Shown here: one piece after another, positions 7,350 to 14,391 of the stretch
How the letters are laid out: the number at the start of each line of letters is the position of its first letter
Numbering within the stretch: position 1 is the stretch's first letter
From: an uncultured Clostridia bacterium
GTDB lineage: Bacteria; Bacillota; Clostridia; TANB77; CAG-508
Direction of reading: 5' to 3'
NCBI GenBank assembly: GCA_904419095.1
Contig: CAJFQT010000026.1
Location: forward strand, 1-15,000
DNA: 15,000 bases
Made by a program: the position numbers and the translations under genes
Notes under the pieces: generated by a model
What the model was told of the DNA's origin: nothing
Seen by the model: the letters and a program-made list of their open reading frames with translations, nothing else
Databases searched by the model: none

Positions 7350-7399
7350 AGGGACGGTCCTTAAAATCCCTCCTAGAAGGGATTTTGGGGACGGACCTT
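7350..7399 (+). repeat. Palindromic REP-like repeat of a second family (GGGACGG type)
   Basis: Two 22-nt arms (7350-7371 and 7378-7399) pair at 17 of 22 positions around a 6-nt loop. The inner nine pairs are perfect (AAAATCCCT / AGGGATTTT). The outer parts read GGGACGGTCC and GGGGACGGACC. It sits 9 bases after the CDF gene stop and has no T-run, so it is not a standard terminator. TTGGGGAC is shared with the 29-nt REP-like repeats elsewhere in the window. Confidence 0.7.
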
Positions 7400-7459
7400 G
7401 AAATAATTCGTGAAAAAATGAGAAAAAATTGTAATGGAATTGTGAAAATTTTGTGAATT

Positions 7460-7486
7460 TTAGCACTCTATACTTGACATTGCTAA
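7460..7486 (+). promoter_or_regulatory. CIRCE-like operator (HrcA binding site)
   Basis: TTAGCACTC (7460-7468), nine bases, then CATTGCTAA (7478-7486). The left half is a perfect match to the CIRCE consensus (TTAGCACTC-N9-GAGTGCTAA); the right half matches at seven of nine. The right half overlaps the -35 box and spacer of the hsp20 promoter, the right place for repression by HrcA. Confidence 0.75.
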
Positions 7487-7501
7487 AAAGTGATGTATAA
7501 T
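7474..7501 (+). promoter_or_regulatory. Promoter of hsp20
   Basis: Both boxes are perfect: TTGACA (7474-7479), 16 bases, TATAAT (7496-7501). Transcription would start near 7508, leaving a leader of about 80 nt. Confidence 0.85.
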
Positions 7502-7586
7502 AAGAATGTAAAAAGAAATAAATACTTTTTACATGTGCTACCGAAGAGGTGTCAACACATAAAAATAAGAAAGGAAGATGATTATT

Positions 7587-8006
7587 ATGATGATGATACC
7601 AAGAAAGAGAAACAATTTTGATTTATTTGATGAAATGTTTAATGACCCATTTTTTACAAGAGGTGAAAGCAAATTAATGAAAACAGATATCAAAGAAAAA
7701 GGAGACAAATATTTATTAGAAGTAGATTTACCAGGATATGAAAAAGAAGACATAAAAATAGAAATGGAAGATGGATATTTAACAATACATGCAAGTATGA
7801 ACAAAAATATAGAAGAAAATGATAAGGGAAGTAAATATGTTCATAAAGAAAGATATGTAGGTGAATGTTCAAGAAGTTTCTACGTAGGAGAAGATATAAG
7901 TGAAGAAGATATCAAGGCTAGCTTTAAAAATGGAACATTAAAACTAGAATTACCTAAAAAAGAAGCTAAAAATATAGACAATAAAAAATATATTGAAATA
8001 GAATAA
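7587..8006 (+). CDS. Small heat-shock protein, Hsp20/alpha-crystallin family
   Basis: This 139-residue cytoplasmic holdase chaperone binds unfolding proteins during stress. The alpha-crystallin domain runs from about residue 31 to 127. It includes LPGYEKEDIKIEMEDGYLTI and the signature ASFKNGTLKLELPKK. The C-terminus ends KYIEIE, containing the I-x-I-type anchor used in oligomer assembly. In-frame ATGs occur at 7578, 7587, 7590 and 7593. SD AAAGGAAG (7570-7577) abuts 7578 and is best spaced for 7587. Expression is predicted to be heat-inducible through the CIRCE-like operator overlapping its consensus promoter. It is a monocistronic unit ended by a bidirectional terminator. Confidence 0.92.
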   Translation: MMMIPRKRNNFDLFDEMFNDPFFTRGESKLMKTDIKEKGDKYLLEVDLPGYEKEDIKIEMEDGYLTIHASMNKNIEENDKGSKYVHKERYVGECSRSFYVGEDISEEDIKASFKNGTLKLELPKKEAKNIDNKKYIEIE

Positions 8007-8014
8007 TAAAAAAG

Positions 8015-8045
8015 GATTTTGGAGCTCATCTCCAAAATCTTTTTT
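8015..8045. terminator. Bidirectional terminator between hsp20 and the P-type ATPase
   Basis: GATTTTGGAG (8015-8024) pairs perfectly with CTCCAAAATC (8030-8039) around a 5-nt loop. A T6 run follows on the plus strand and an A-rich stretch precedes it, so it can end both convergent genes. The ATPase stop codon (8045-8047) abuts its edge. Confidence 0.9.
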
Positions 8046-10666
8046 CATATCCATTCACCATATTTTTTAATATAAAATTTTTTCGCAATTAATGCTAAAA
8101 TACAATATACAAAAGTAACCAGAAAAATAAATAAAATATAAGTAAAGGCTAAAGGAACAAGACCTATTAAATTTCCAAGAGGAGTAAAAGGAACAATTAG
8201 TCCAATAATTATTAAAGAAAATGAAGAAAGATAAACTAATTTGTGTGCATTACTCTGTACAAATGGAATTTTTGCAGTTCTTATAATATGCATCCCTATT
8301 AGATTAGATACTATACTATAACAAAACCAAACTGTTTGAAAGGTTGCTGCTTCTCTAATTCCGAAAAAAAACCAAAGAGAAGCGAACACAATTAAATCAA
8401 ACAATGAACTTAAAGGTCCCATATAGAACATGAAATCTTTTAAACTCTTTATACTAAAATTTTTTGGTTTTGTGACGAGTTCTTTATCTACATTATCAAA
8501 TGGAAGTGTCATTTGTCCAAAATCATAAAGTAAACTTTCAACAAGTAATTGAATAGGAGTTTCTGGTAAAAATGGTAAAGCAATACTTGCAACTATAACT
8601 GATAACACTTCACCAAAGTTGAAACTTGTTGCAAGCTTAATATATTTCATTAAGTTGACAAATGTCTTTCTACCTTCATTGACACCTGACAAAAGTACAT
8701 TTAAATCTTTTTCTAAAAGTATAATATCTGCAGATTCTTTTGCTATGTCAACAGCTGTATCAACAGAGATACCGACATCTGAATTAGTAAGAGAGGGGCT
8801 ATCATTTATTCCATCGCCCATATATCCAACGACATTTCCAGCTTCTTTTAACAATCTAATTATACGAGATTTTTGAATAGGAGACAATTTTGCAAAAATA
8901 TTTGTTTTTTTCAATAATCTCTGTACAGCAAAATCTGATAATTTATCTAATTCACTACCTAAAACAATTTTTTTTGAATTAATGTTAACTCGAGAACAAA
9001 CACTTTTTGTTACTTCTGCATTATCTCCTGTTAAGACAATAACGCGAATCCCAGATTTATTAAGTTGTTCAATAGATTCTTTAGCACTTTCTTTAGGTGG
9101 ATCTAAGAAACCTATAAACCCCATTAATACCATACTTTTTTCATTTGATATATCAAAATGACTAATAGCATGAATATCATTTTTTTGACATACTGCAACT
9201 ACTCTTAAACCTTCCTTATTTAGATTTTTACTTATCTTTTTAATATTTTCTTTAATTTCTTTAGTTAAATTAGACACCACACCTTGATAATCAACAAAAC
9301 TGCAAATAGAAAGAATTTCTTCCACCGCACCTTTAGTTATCATTTGTCTCTTATTTTGTTTATCTTGGACAATTACAGATAAACGTCTTCGAGAAAAATC
9401 AAAAGGTATTTCATCTATTTTTTCATAGCCATTTATTAATTCAAGCATATTATATTCTTTACCTCTTTTGATAATGGCTTCATCAATATTACCTTTTAAA
9501 CCAGTCTGAAAATAAGCATTCAAAAATGCGTGTTTAAGTACACGAATATCTTCATTTCCATATATATCTAAATATTTTTCCAAAACAATTTTATCTTCTG
9601 TTAAAGTCCCGGTCTTATCAGTACATAAAATATTCATAGCCCCAAAATTTTGAATTGAGTCTAATTTTTTTACAATAGTCTTTTTCTTAGACATTCTTAT
9701 AGCACCTTTTGACAAGCAAGAAGATAAAATCACTGGAAGTAGCAGTGGAGTAATAGTAATAGCAATTGCAACCGCAAAAGTAAATGCAGTTACTATACTA
9801 TGTTTCCAAGCATTTAAGATAAAGACGATTGGAATTATTATAAGCATAAAATGTATTAAAAGTTTACTAATACTTTCTATATCTTTTTGTGATGCAGTTT
9901 TAGGCTTTCCAGAACTAATAGTATGGGCAATTTTTCCAAAATAGGTAGAATCACCAGTCTTTATTACAACTCCTTTTGCACTTCCAGATATAACATTTGT
10001 ACCCATAAAGCAAATTGTATCTAAGTCAGAAATACCATTTATATCATTCAAACTAATTTCAGAATTTTCAACTTTTTTGACAGCATCAGATTCACCTGTA
10101 AGTGTGGACTGTCCAACATATAAATCTTTAGATTCAATTATTCTTAAATCTCCAGGTATCATACTTCCAGCAGATAAATTTACAATATCACCAACAACAA
10201 GATTCTTAACATTGATATTTACTTCCTGATTATTTCTAATGACGCTACAAGTTGTTGCAACTAATTCTTTTAATTCTTCAGCAGCCTTATTGGAACGAAA
10301 TTCTTCAAAAAAATCAAGAAAAGTACTAGCAATGATTAAAACAGCTATAACAATAATATTTGCATAGCTTGGAACTTCTGGTAAAATTACATCAGTATAA
10401 AAAAGAACAACGATTATACCAATTAGAATACTATTAAATGGACTAAAAAGACTTTCGAAAAGATAATGATACCATTTTTTAGCTTTAAGCTGTTTTATTT
10501 CATTAGTTCCATATTTTTGAGTTAGTGTATTAACTTCATCTGAGGATAAGCCAGAATTTTTGATGTTATATTTTTTTATGAAATCTTCTTTAGGTAGAAC
10601 ACAGTCATTTCCATACAATTTAGATATCAAAATATCTTCTTTTAATTTTTCAGTTTGGTTTGCCAT
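8045..10666 (-). CDS. MgtA-like (P3B) magnesium-type P-type ATPase
   Basis: This 873-residue membrane pump is slightly shorter than enterobacterial MgtA (about 900). Visible motifs are actuator TGES (190-193), CTDKTGTLTEDK with phosphorylated Asp350, nucleotide-binding KGA (445-447), TGDN (546-549) and GDGINDSPSL (617-626). LDSIQNFGAMNILCTDKTG and DVGISVD...IAKESADIILLEKDL follow MgtA closely, as does LPFDNVDKELVTKPKNF near the C-terminus. Ten transmembrane helices are expected. Two probable ion-path positions differ from MgtA: helix 4 has TPLLLP (306-311) where MgtA has TPEMLP, and helix 5 has NFGE (683-686) where MgtA has NFGN. Import of Mg is the family role, but cation specificity is open. 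SD GGAGAT lies about ten bases before ATG 10666. No M-box magnesium riboswitch is recognisable upstream. Confidence 0.87.
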   Translation of the reverse strand: MANQTEKLKEDILISKLYGNDCVLPKEDFIKKYNIKNSGLSSDEVNTLTQKYGTNEIKQLKAKKWYHYLFESLFSPFNSILIGIIVVLFYTDVILPEVPSYANIIVIAVLIIASTFLDFFEEFRSNKAAEELKELVATTCSVIRNNQEVNINVKNLVVGDIVNLSAGSMIPGDLRIIESKDLYVGQSTLTGESDAVKKVENSEISLNDINGISDLDTICFMGTNVISGSAKGVVIKTGDSTYFGKIAHTISSGKPKTASQKDIESISKLLIHFMLIIIPIVFILNAWKHSIVTAFTFAVAIAITITPLLLPVILSSCLSKGAIRMSKKKTIVKKLDSIQNFGAMNILCTDKTGTLTEDKIVLEKYLDIYGNEDIRVLKHAFLNAYFQTGLKGNIDEAIIKRGKEYNMLELINGYEKIDEIPFDFSRRRLSVIVQDKQNKRQMITKGAVEEILSICSFVDYQGVVSNLTKEIKENIKKISKNLNKEGLRVVAVCQKNDIHAISHFDISNEKSMVLMGFIGFLDPPKESAKESIEQLNKSGIRVIVLTGDNAEVTKSVCSRVNINSKKIVLGSELDKLSDFAVQRLLKKTNIFAKLSPIQKSRIIRLLKEAGNVVGYMGDGINDSPSLTNSDVGISVDTAVDIAKESADIILLEKDLNVLLSGVNEGRKTFVNLMKYIKLATSFNFGEVLSVIVASIALPFLPETPIQLLVESLLYDFGQMTLPFDNVDKELVTKPKNFSIKSLKDFMFYMGPLSSLFDLIVFASLWFFFGIREAATFQTVWFCYSIVSNLIGMHIIRTAKIPFVQSNAHKLVYLSSFSLIIIGLIVPFTPLGNLIGLVPLAFTYILFIFLVTFVYCILALIAKKFYIKKYGEWI

Positions 10667-10811
10667 TTAATTTCATCTCCATTTTTTATAATATAGTTTG
10701 TAGATAAAAATATTCCACAAAATTATTTGCACTTTAAGTTTAAGATTGTTTACTTTTTAAATGTGAATATAGCATTAAATATTTTAACCATTTAATGTAA
10801 AAAAATTCGTA

Positions 10812-10840
10812 TTGATTAATATTTAATTTAATGATATTAT
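10812..10840 (+). promoter_or_regulatory. Candidate promoter of the DUF2207 gene
   Basis: TTGATT (10812-10817), 17 bases, then TATTAT (10835-10840). The predicted start near 10847 lies just before the left repeat at 10855, so the whole 161-bp repeat element would be transcribed as 5' leader RNA. The region between the ATPase and this gene (10667-11030) otherwise holds no gene. Confidence 0.5.
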
Positions 10841-10854
10841 ATAAATGCAAAAGA

Positions 10855-10883
10855 GGAACATTGGGGACACGCCAAATCGTTCC
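10855..10883 (+). repeat. REP-like repeat, left copy of the paired element
   Basis: Identical over 29 nt to 975-1003, starting GGAACATTGGGG and ending GTTCC. Confidence 0.9.
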
Positions 10884-10986
10884 TAATTTGATAAGATAAT
10901 TAATATAATTTAAATAAATTAAGTTAAGAAATAATTTTATTAAAAGTTAGGAACAACGCGTGATATGGCCATATTTTCCAAAATTG

Positions 10987-11015
10987 GGAACGATTTGGCG
11001 TGTCCCCAATGTTCC
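10987..11015 (-). repeat. REP-like repeat, right copy of the paired element
   Basis: Exact reverse complement of 10855-10883 and preceded by CAAAATTGG as at the RAYT right end. With the flanking G and C (10986, 11016) the hairpin has GGGAAC/GTTCCC arms, immediately followed by the AAAGGAG SD. Confidence 0.9.
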
Positions 11016-11030
11016 CAAAGGAGATGTTTT

Positions 11031-13040
11031 ATGAAGAAAAAATATATTATAAGATTTATAATTTTTATTGTTATAGTATTTGCATTGGTTTTAGCAATAT
11101 TAAATTCTTCTGAAAAAACACAATATATGAATACATTGGATTATAAAATAGAATTGTCTGAAAATTCAGAAATGATAGTTACTGAAATTTGGGATATGTA
11201 TATAAATAGAACAAATACCATATTTAGAGATATAGAATTGTCTAAAAAATATGGAAGTATAGAAAATGTAAATGTAGTAGATTTAGATACTGGAAATAGT
11301 TTAAATCAAATAAATACTGAAGAATATCATGTTCCGACAGATTCTTTTTATGCTCTAGAAATTAGCAGAAATAAATTTGAAATAGCTTGGGGAACAGGAT
11401 TAGAGAACAGCTTTGGAAGAAAAAGATATCAAATCACTTATAAGATATCAAATATTATAAATAATTATACTGATTGTCAAGAATGGTATTGGCAACTTTT
11501 GGGTGAAGGAGAAAATGCAGTGCCAGTAAATAAAGTTACAGGTACAGTTATCTTACCAAAAGATGTAGAAAACATTAATAACTTAAGAGTTTGGGGACAT
11601 GGACCAACCAATGGAAATATTGAAAAAACAAGTAACAAAGAAATAAAATTTGAAATAGATAAATTAACTCCAGGTGCAATGCTTGAATTAAGAATAGTTA
11701 CAGGAGAACAAATTTTTAATGTACAAAATGAAAATAATTTATATAATTATCGATATTTAGATAGAATTATACAAGAAGAAACTGATTGGGCAAATGAAAC
11801 AAATGAAAAAGCACAAAACACGAAGATATTTTTCGGAATAATAGGATTAATTTATTTAGTTTTTATAATAAGATATATTATTAAAACGATAAGATATATA
11901 AAAATAAATAAAAAAGAAAATGATGGTATTAGAAAAAGCCAAATAAAATATTATAGAGATATTCCAAGAGAGAATGAATCAACACCTAATGAAGCAAGTT
12001 ATTTATATAATTATAATAAAAAGAGCTTAAGTAATTCATCTGTTCAATATAATATGGTCTCTGCAACAATATTAGATTTATGCTTGAAGAAAATAATAAG
12101 CTTAAGAGAAGAAAATGAAAAAATATACATAAAAATACTTAATTATAAACCTCAAGATTTAAAAGCAGATGAAATGGAGATTTTTAAGATATTAAAAGCA
12201 GTTGGAAAAAATAATGAAGAATTTGAGATAGGTGAACTAAATAAATATGCTAAGAAAGAATATTACAAATATAGTACTTGTATAAATAATACAGTTAATT
12301 TTGCAAGAAATAATTTATATAGACTAAAATTAATAAATAAAAGAGAAGAAAAAGAATATGCAAGTTCTGATAATGCAGATTTTAAATTAAAAATGCTATT
12401 AGGTATATACATAATATTAATAATTATAGCTATATGTATGCATATACCAATATTTAAAGTAGCGGCAGCAGCAAACTTTGGAATTTCATTCCAATCAAAT
12501 TTCATATTTTACATGTTAGGACTACTTCCTTTGATAATATTAATGACTGTTTCATTAAAATTACAAGCAAAAATTAAAGACAAAATAGCAGTGCTAACAC
12601 AAGATGGAGCAGACGAAAAGGCAAAATGGAAGGGATTAGCAAACTATATGAATGATTTTTCAAAGATAGATGAAAAAGAGGTACCAGAATTAGTTATATG
12701 GGAAAAATATTTGGTATATGCAACAGCATTTGGAATAGCAGATAAAGCTATAGAACAGATGAAGGCAAAATATCCAAAAGTATTTGTACAAGAAAAATGG
12801 GATGATGAAAAAATGACAAATGAGTATCCAATAATCCATTTTGTATCAAATCCAGTTTATGTAACATACAACAATTTTAACCCTATAACAAATATAAGCT
12901 CAAATGTGAAAACAGCCTATAAAACGTCAATGACAGAAATAGCAGCACATTCATCATCAAGTGGCTCTGGTGGTGGTGGTGGATTCTCAGGAGGCGGAGG
13001 CCGGAGGAGGTGGCCGGAGGCCGGAATGGGAGGCAGATAG
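11031..13040 (+). CDS. DUF2207-family membrane protein with glycine-rich C-terminus
   Basis: This 669-residue protein has an N-terminal hydrophobic anchor or signal (5-23), an extracytoplasmic beta-rich DUF2207 domain (about 30-230), one helix (265-283), a cytoplasmic region, two more helices (about 455-473 and 491-507) and a cytoplasmic tail. The segment WEKYLVYATAFGIADKAIEQM (557-577, one residue of overlap with neighbours) is a hallmark of the family. Many relatives end in a Ser/Gly-rich tract, as here (SSSSGSGGGGGFSGGGG), but here that tract changes abruptly to RRRWPEAGMGGR. The molecular role of DUF2207 proteins is not established. ATG 11031 follows SD AAAGGAG (11017-11023). An in-frame ATG at 10965 lies inside the repeat element and lacks an SD, so it is rejected. 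Confidence 0.88.
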   Translation: MKKKYIIRFIIFIVIVFALVLAILNSSEKTQYMNTLDYKIELSENSEMIVTEIWDMYINRTNTIFRDIELSKKYGSIENVNVVDLDTGNSLNQINTEEYHVPTDSFYALEISRNKFEIAWGTGLENSFGRKRYQITYKISNIINNYTDCQEWYWQLLGEGENAVPVNKVTGTVILPKDVENINNLRVWGHGPTNGNIEKTSNKEIKFEIDKLTPGAMLELRIVTGEQIFNVQNENNLYNYRYLDRIIQEETDWANETNEKAQNTKIFFGIIGLIYLVFIIRYIIKTIRYIKINKKENDGIRKSQIKYYRDIPRENESTPNEASYLYNYNKKSLSNSSVQYNMVSATILDLCLKKIISLREENEKIYIKILNYKPQDLKADEMEIFKILKAVGKNNEEFEIGELNKYAKKEYYKYSTCINNTVNFARNNLYRLKLINKREEKEYASSDNADFKLKMLLGIYIILIIIAICMHIPIFKVAAAANFGISFQSNFIFYMLGLLPLIILMTVSLKLQAKIKDKIAVLTQDGADEKAKWKGLANYMNDFSKIDEKEVPELVIWEKYLVYATAFGIADKAIEQMKAKYPKVFVQEKWDDEKMTNEYPIIHFVSNPVYVTYNNFNPITNISSNVKTAYKTSMTEIAAHSSSSGSGGGGGFSGGGGRRRWPEAGMGGR

Positions 13041-13070
13041 CTCAACAATATCTTAAAACAAGGAGTTTAT

Positions 13071-13184
13071 ATGAATTTATTTGAAAAAATATTTAAAGCC
13101 ATAAAATCATTCTGCAAAAAAGTTGATTTACGACCTATAGTAATGGTAAATAATAAAGAATGGGAAAAATTTAATAAAAATTAA
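13071..13184 (+). CDS. Small hypothetical protein (37 residues)
   Basis: This short ORF starts at ATG 13071 with a convincing SD, AAGGAG (13060-13065), 30 bases after the DUF2207 stop. The product begins MNLFEKIFKAIKSFCKKVD and ends KEWEKFNKN. It is basic, with an amphipathic-looking N-terminal helix. No family is recognised. It could be a real small protein co-transcribed with the DUF2207 gene, or the intact 5' end of a longer gene whose remainder is the broken fragment that follows in another frame. Confidence 0.45.
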   Translation: MNLFEKIFKAIKSFCKKVDLRPIVMVNNKEWEKFNKN

Positions 13185-13192
13185 AAACATAA

Positions 13193-13381
13193 ACAGACCT
13201 ATTAATAGATGGATGGGAAAATCAATAAGCTTTTGAACATCATAAATCTTCAATTATGAAAGAAATAGCAGATTTAAGAGATAAATGCAAATATAATATG
13301 AGCTTTACAGGCACAAATGACTTTGCAGGTTCAGGCTTTAAAAGTTTAATAGACGAATTATTAAATAAGTTGTCGCTATGA
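13193..13381 (+). pseudogene. Decayed coding remnant
   Basis: A coding-like stretch reads TDLLIDGWENQ, a TAA stop (13226-13228), then AFEHHKSSIMKEIADLRDKC and onward to SFTGTNDFAGSGFKSLIDEL and a TGA stop at 13379-13381. The residues after the stop look protein-like and soluble. The only internal ATG (13256) lacks an SD. It is in a different frame from the 37-residue ORF just upstream, so both may derive from one gene broken by a frameshift and a stop. The family is not recognised. Confidence 0.4.
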
Positions 13382-13409
13382 TTAAATGAAAGGTTAAAAG
13401 GTGATGTTT

Positions 13410-14015
13410 ATGAAAAAAGGATTGAAAATATTGTTTATCATTATAGGAATTATAATTGTTTTAGGTATTGTATTTTTTGTAGTAGATTATAACAGAGTAC
13501 AGAAACAAGAAAAACCTATTTTCTGCATACAAAATCCAGCAGGAATTATTAATGACGGAGGAACAATAGAATTTTTTGGATTAGGATATAAGGTAATTGA
13601 TTTTCATACATTAGCAGGATATGATGACATTAAGATAGGTAGTTGGTTTACGGATTATAATGACTTTGACGAAGAAATGAAAGAATATGAAAAAAGGTTT
13701 GAAGAAGTGTTGAGACAAAATGAAGATACTATTGGAGATGTATTTAATGCTAAAATAAAGGAAATAAGAGAAAATAACGGAATAACAACAATTTTAATAG
13801 AAGGACTAGAGACTAATGATATAAATCATAGAGGAGACTTTGATTTTTCTATTGATAATGACACAGAATTACTATGGAACAACACAAAAATTGAAATATC
13901 GGATCTAAAGGAAGGTCAAAATGTTTCAATAACTTCAACAGGAGAGGTTTTAGAAAGCTATCCTGCACAATTAACTGAAGTAACAAAAATTATTGTGTTA
14001 GAAGATGAATTATAA
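13410..14015 (+). CDS. Membrane-anchored DUF3221-like hypothetical protein
   Basis: This 201-residue protein has one N-terminal transmembrane helix or uncleaved signal (about 6-26) and no lipobox cysteine, so the rest is expected outside the membrane. The C-terminal half (about residues 110-198) resembles DUF3221/OB-like domains. It has a strand reading FNAKIKEIRENNGITTILIE, then FDFSIDNDTELLW, and SDLKEGQNVSITSTGEVLES. The N-terminal half (CIQNPAGIINDGGTIEFFGL, and GSWFTDYNDF) is common in small Firmicutes exported proteins of unknown function. AAAAGGTGAT (13396-13405) favours ATG 13410 over an in-frame GTG at 13401 and ATG at 13404. It stands alone, followed by two hairpins. Function unknown. 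Confidence 0.7.
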   Translation: MKKGLKILFIIIGIIIVLGIVFFVVDYNRVQKQEKPIFCIQNPAGIINDGGTIEFFGLGYKVIDFHTLAGYDDIKIGSWFTDYNDFDEEMKEYEKRFEEVLRQNEDTIGDVFNAKIKEIRENNGITTILIEGLETNDINHRGDFDFSIDNDTELLWNNTKIEISDLKEGQNVSITSTGEVLESYPAQLTEVTKIIVLEDEL

Positions 14016-14049
14016 TAACAAATTACAGTTTATATCTTGATACCGTAAA

Positions 14050-14082
14050 CCAGATTTTAGTCGAAGATCGGAAATCTGATGG
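14050..14082 (+). other. Hairpin downstream of the DUF3221-like gene
   Basis: CAGATTT (14051-14057) pairs with AAATCTG (14072-14078), with further possible CGA/TCG pairing in the loop and CC/GG beyond a bulge. There is no T-run. It may be an RNA structure in the 3' untranslated region. Confidence 0.35.
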
Positions 14083-14102
14083 CTATTAATTAAGAATACA
14101 TT

Positions 14103-14137
14103 AAAAAGAAATCTAATAAAAATTTAGGTTTCTTTTT
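14103..14137 (+). terminator. Rho-independent terminator
   Basis: AAAAAGAAATCTAA (14103-14116) pairs with TTAGGTTTCTTTTT (14124-14137) over 14 positions with one G-U, loop of 7 nt. The arms end in A5 and T5. It closes the DUF3221-like transcription unit. Confidence 0.8.
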
Positions 14138-14304
14138 AAAATACTGAACCAATTAATCAAATGTAGGGAAAAAATTTAATTTATACTACAATTTACAAAA
14201 AATACTACACAAACTAAAAAAGTATGATAAAATATTTTAGAATTAACAAATTAATAAATTTGCTAAAAATAATATATATAAAAAAATTAAAGGGAGGAAT
14301 AAAA

Positions 14305-14370
14305 ATGTCAGGACACAGTAAATGGCACAACATAAAATTTTCTATCCTTGGAGCCTCAACGGTGGGGTAA
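14305..14370 (+). pseudogene. yebC: 5' end of yebC, interrupted after codon 11
   Basis: A strong SD (AGGGAGGAA, 14291-14299) precedes ATG 14305, which encodes MSGHSKWHNIK. This is the highly conserved N-terminus of YebC/PmpR-family proteins (usually M-(A/S)-GHSKWxNIKHRK), ribosome-associated or transcriptional regulators of about 240 residues. Similarity stops at Lys11 (14335-14337). The frame then reads FSILGASTVG and ends at TAA 14368-14370. The remaining 95% of the gene is not in the window, so the chromosome switches to foreign DNA here. An assembly misjoin is the main alternative. Confidence 0.8.
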
Positions 14371-14391
14371 TTCTAAAAAGTGCTTTCGGAG

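Larger units (their letters stand above)
10855..11015 (+). mobile_element. Transposase-less paired-REP element (BIME/MITE-like)
   Basis: Two 29-nt repeats in inverted orientation (10855-10883 and 10987-11015) are perfect reverse complements of each other. They are the same family as the ends of the RAYT element at 975-2159. The roughly 100 bp between them is AT-rich, non-coding and unrelated to the RAYT interior. It includes a perfect palindrome ATATGGCCATAT (10963-10974) and a possible decayed third repeat (10950-10979). The RAYT at 1290-2009 is the likely source of mobility. The element ends directly before the SD of the next gene. Confidence 0.82.

Noticed and set aside
10667..10811. Magnesium riboswitch (M-box or similar) upstream of the MgtA-like gene
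   Set aside because: The leader is short and AT-rich, with no recognisable conserved core, no GC-rich stems and no terminator before the SD.
10965..11030. Longer start for the DUF2207 protein at ATG 10965
   Set aside because: It lies inside the REP element, lacks an SD, and adds a 22-residue stretch ahead of a normal hydrophobic N-terminus. ATG 11031 has AAAGGAG at the right distance.
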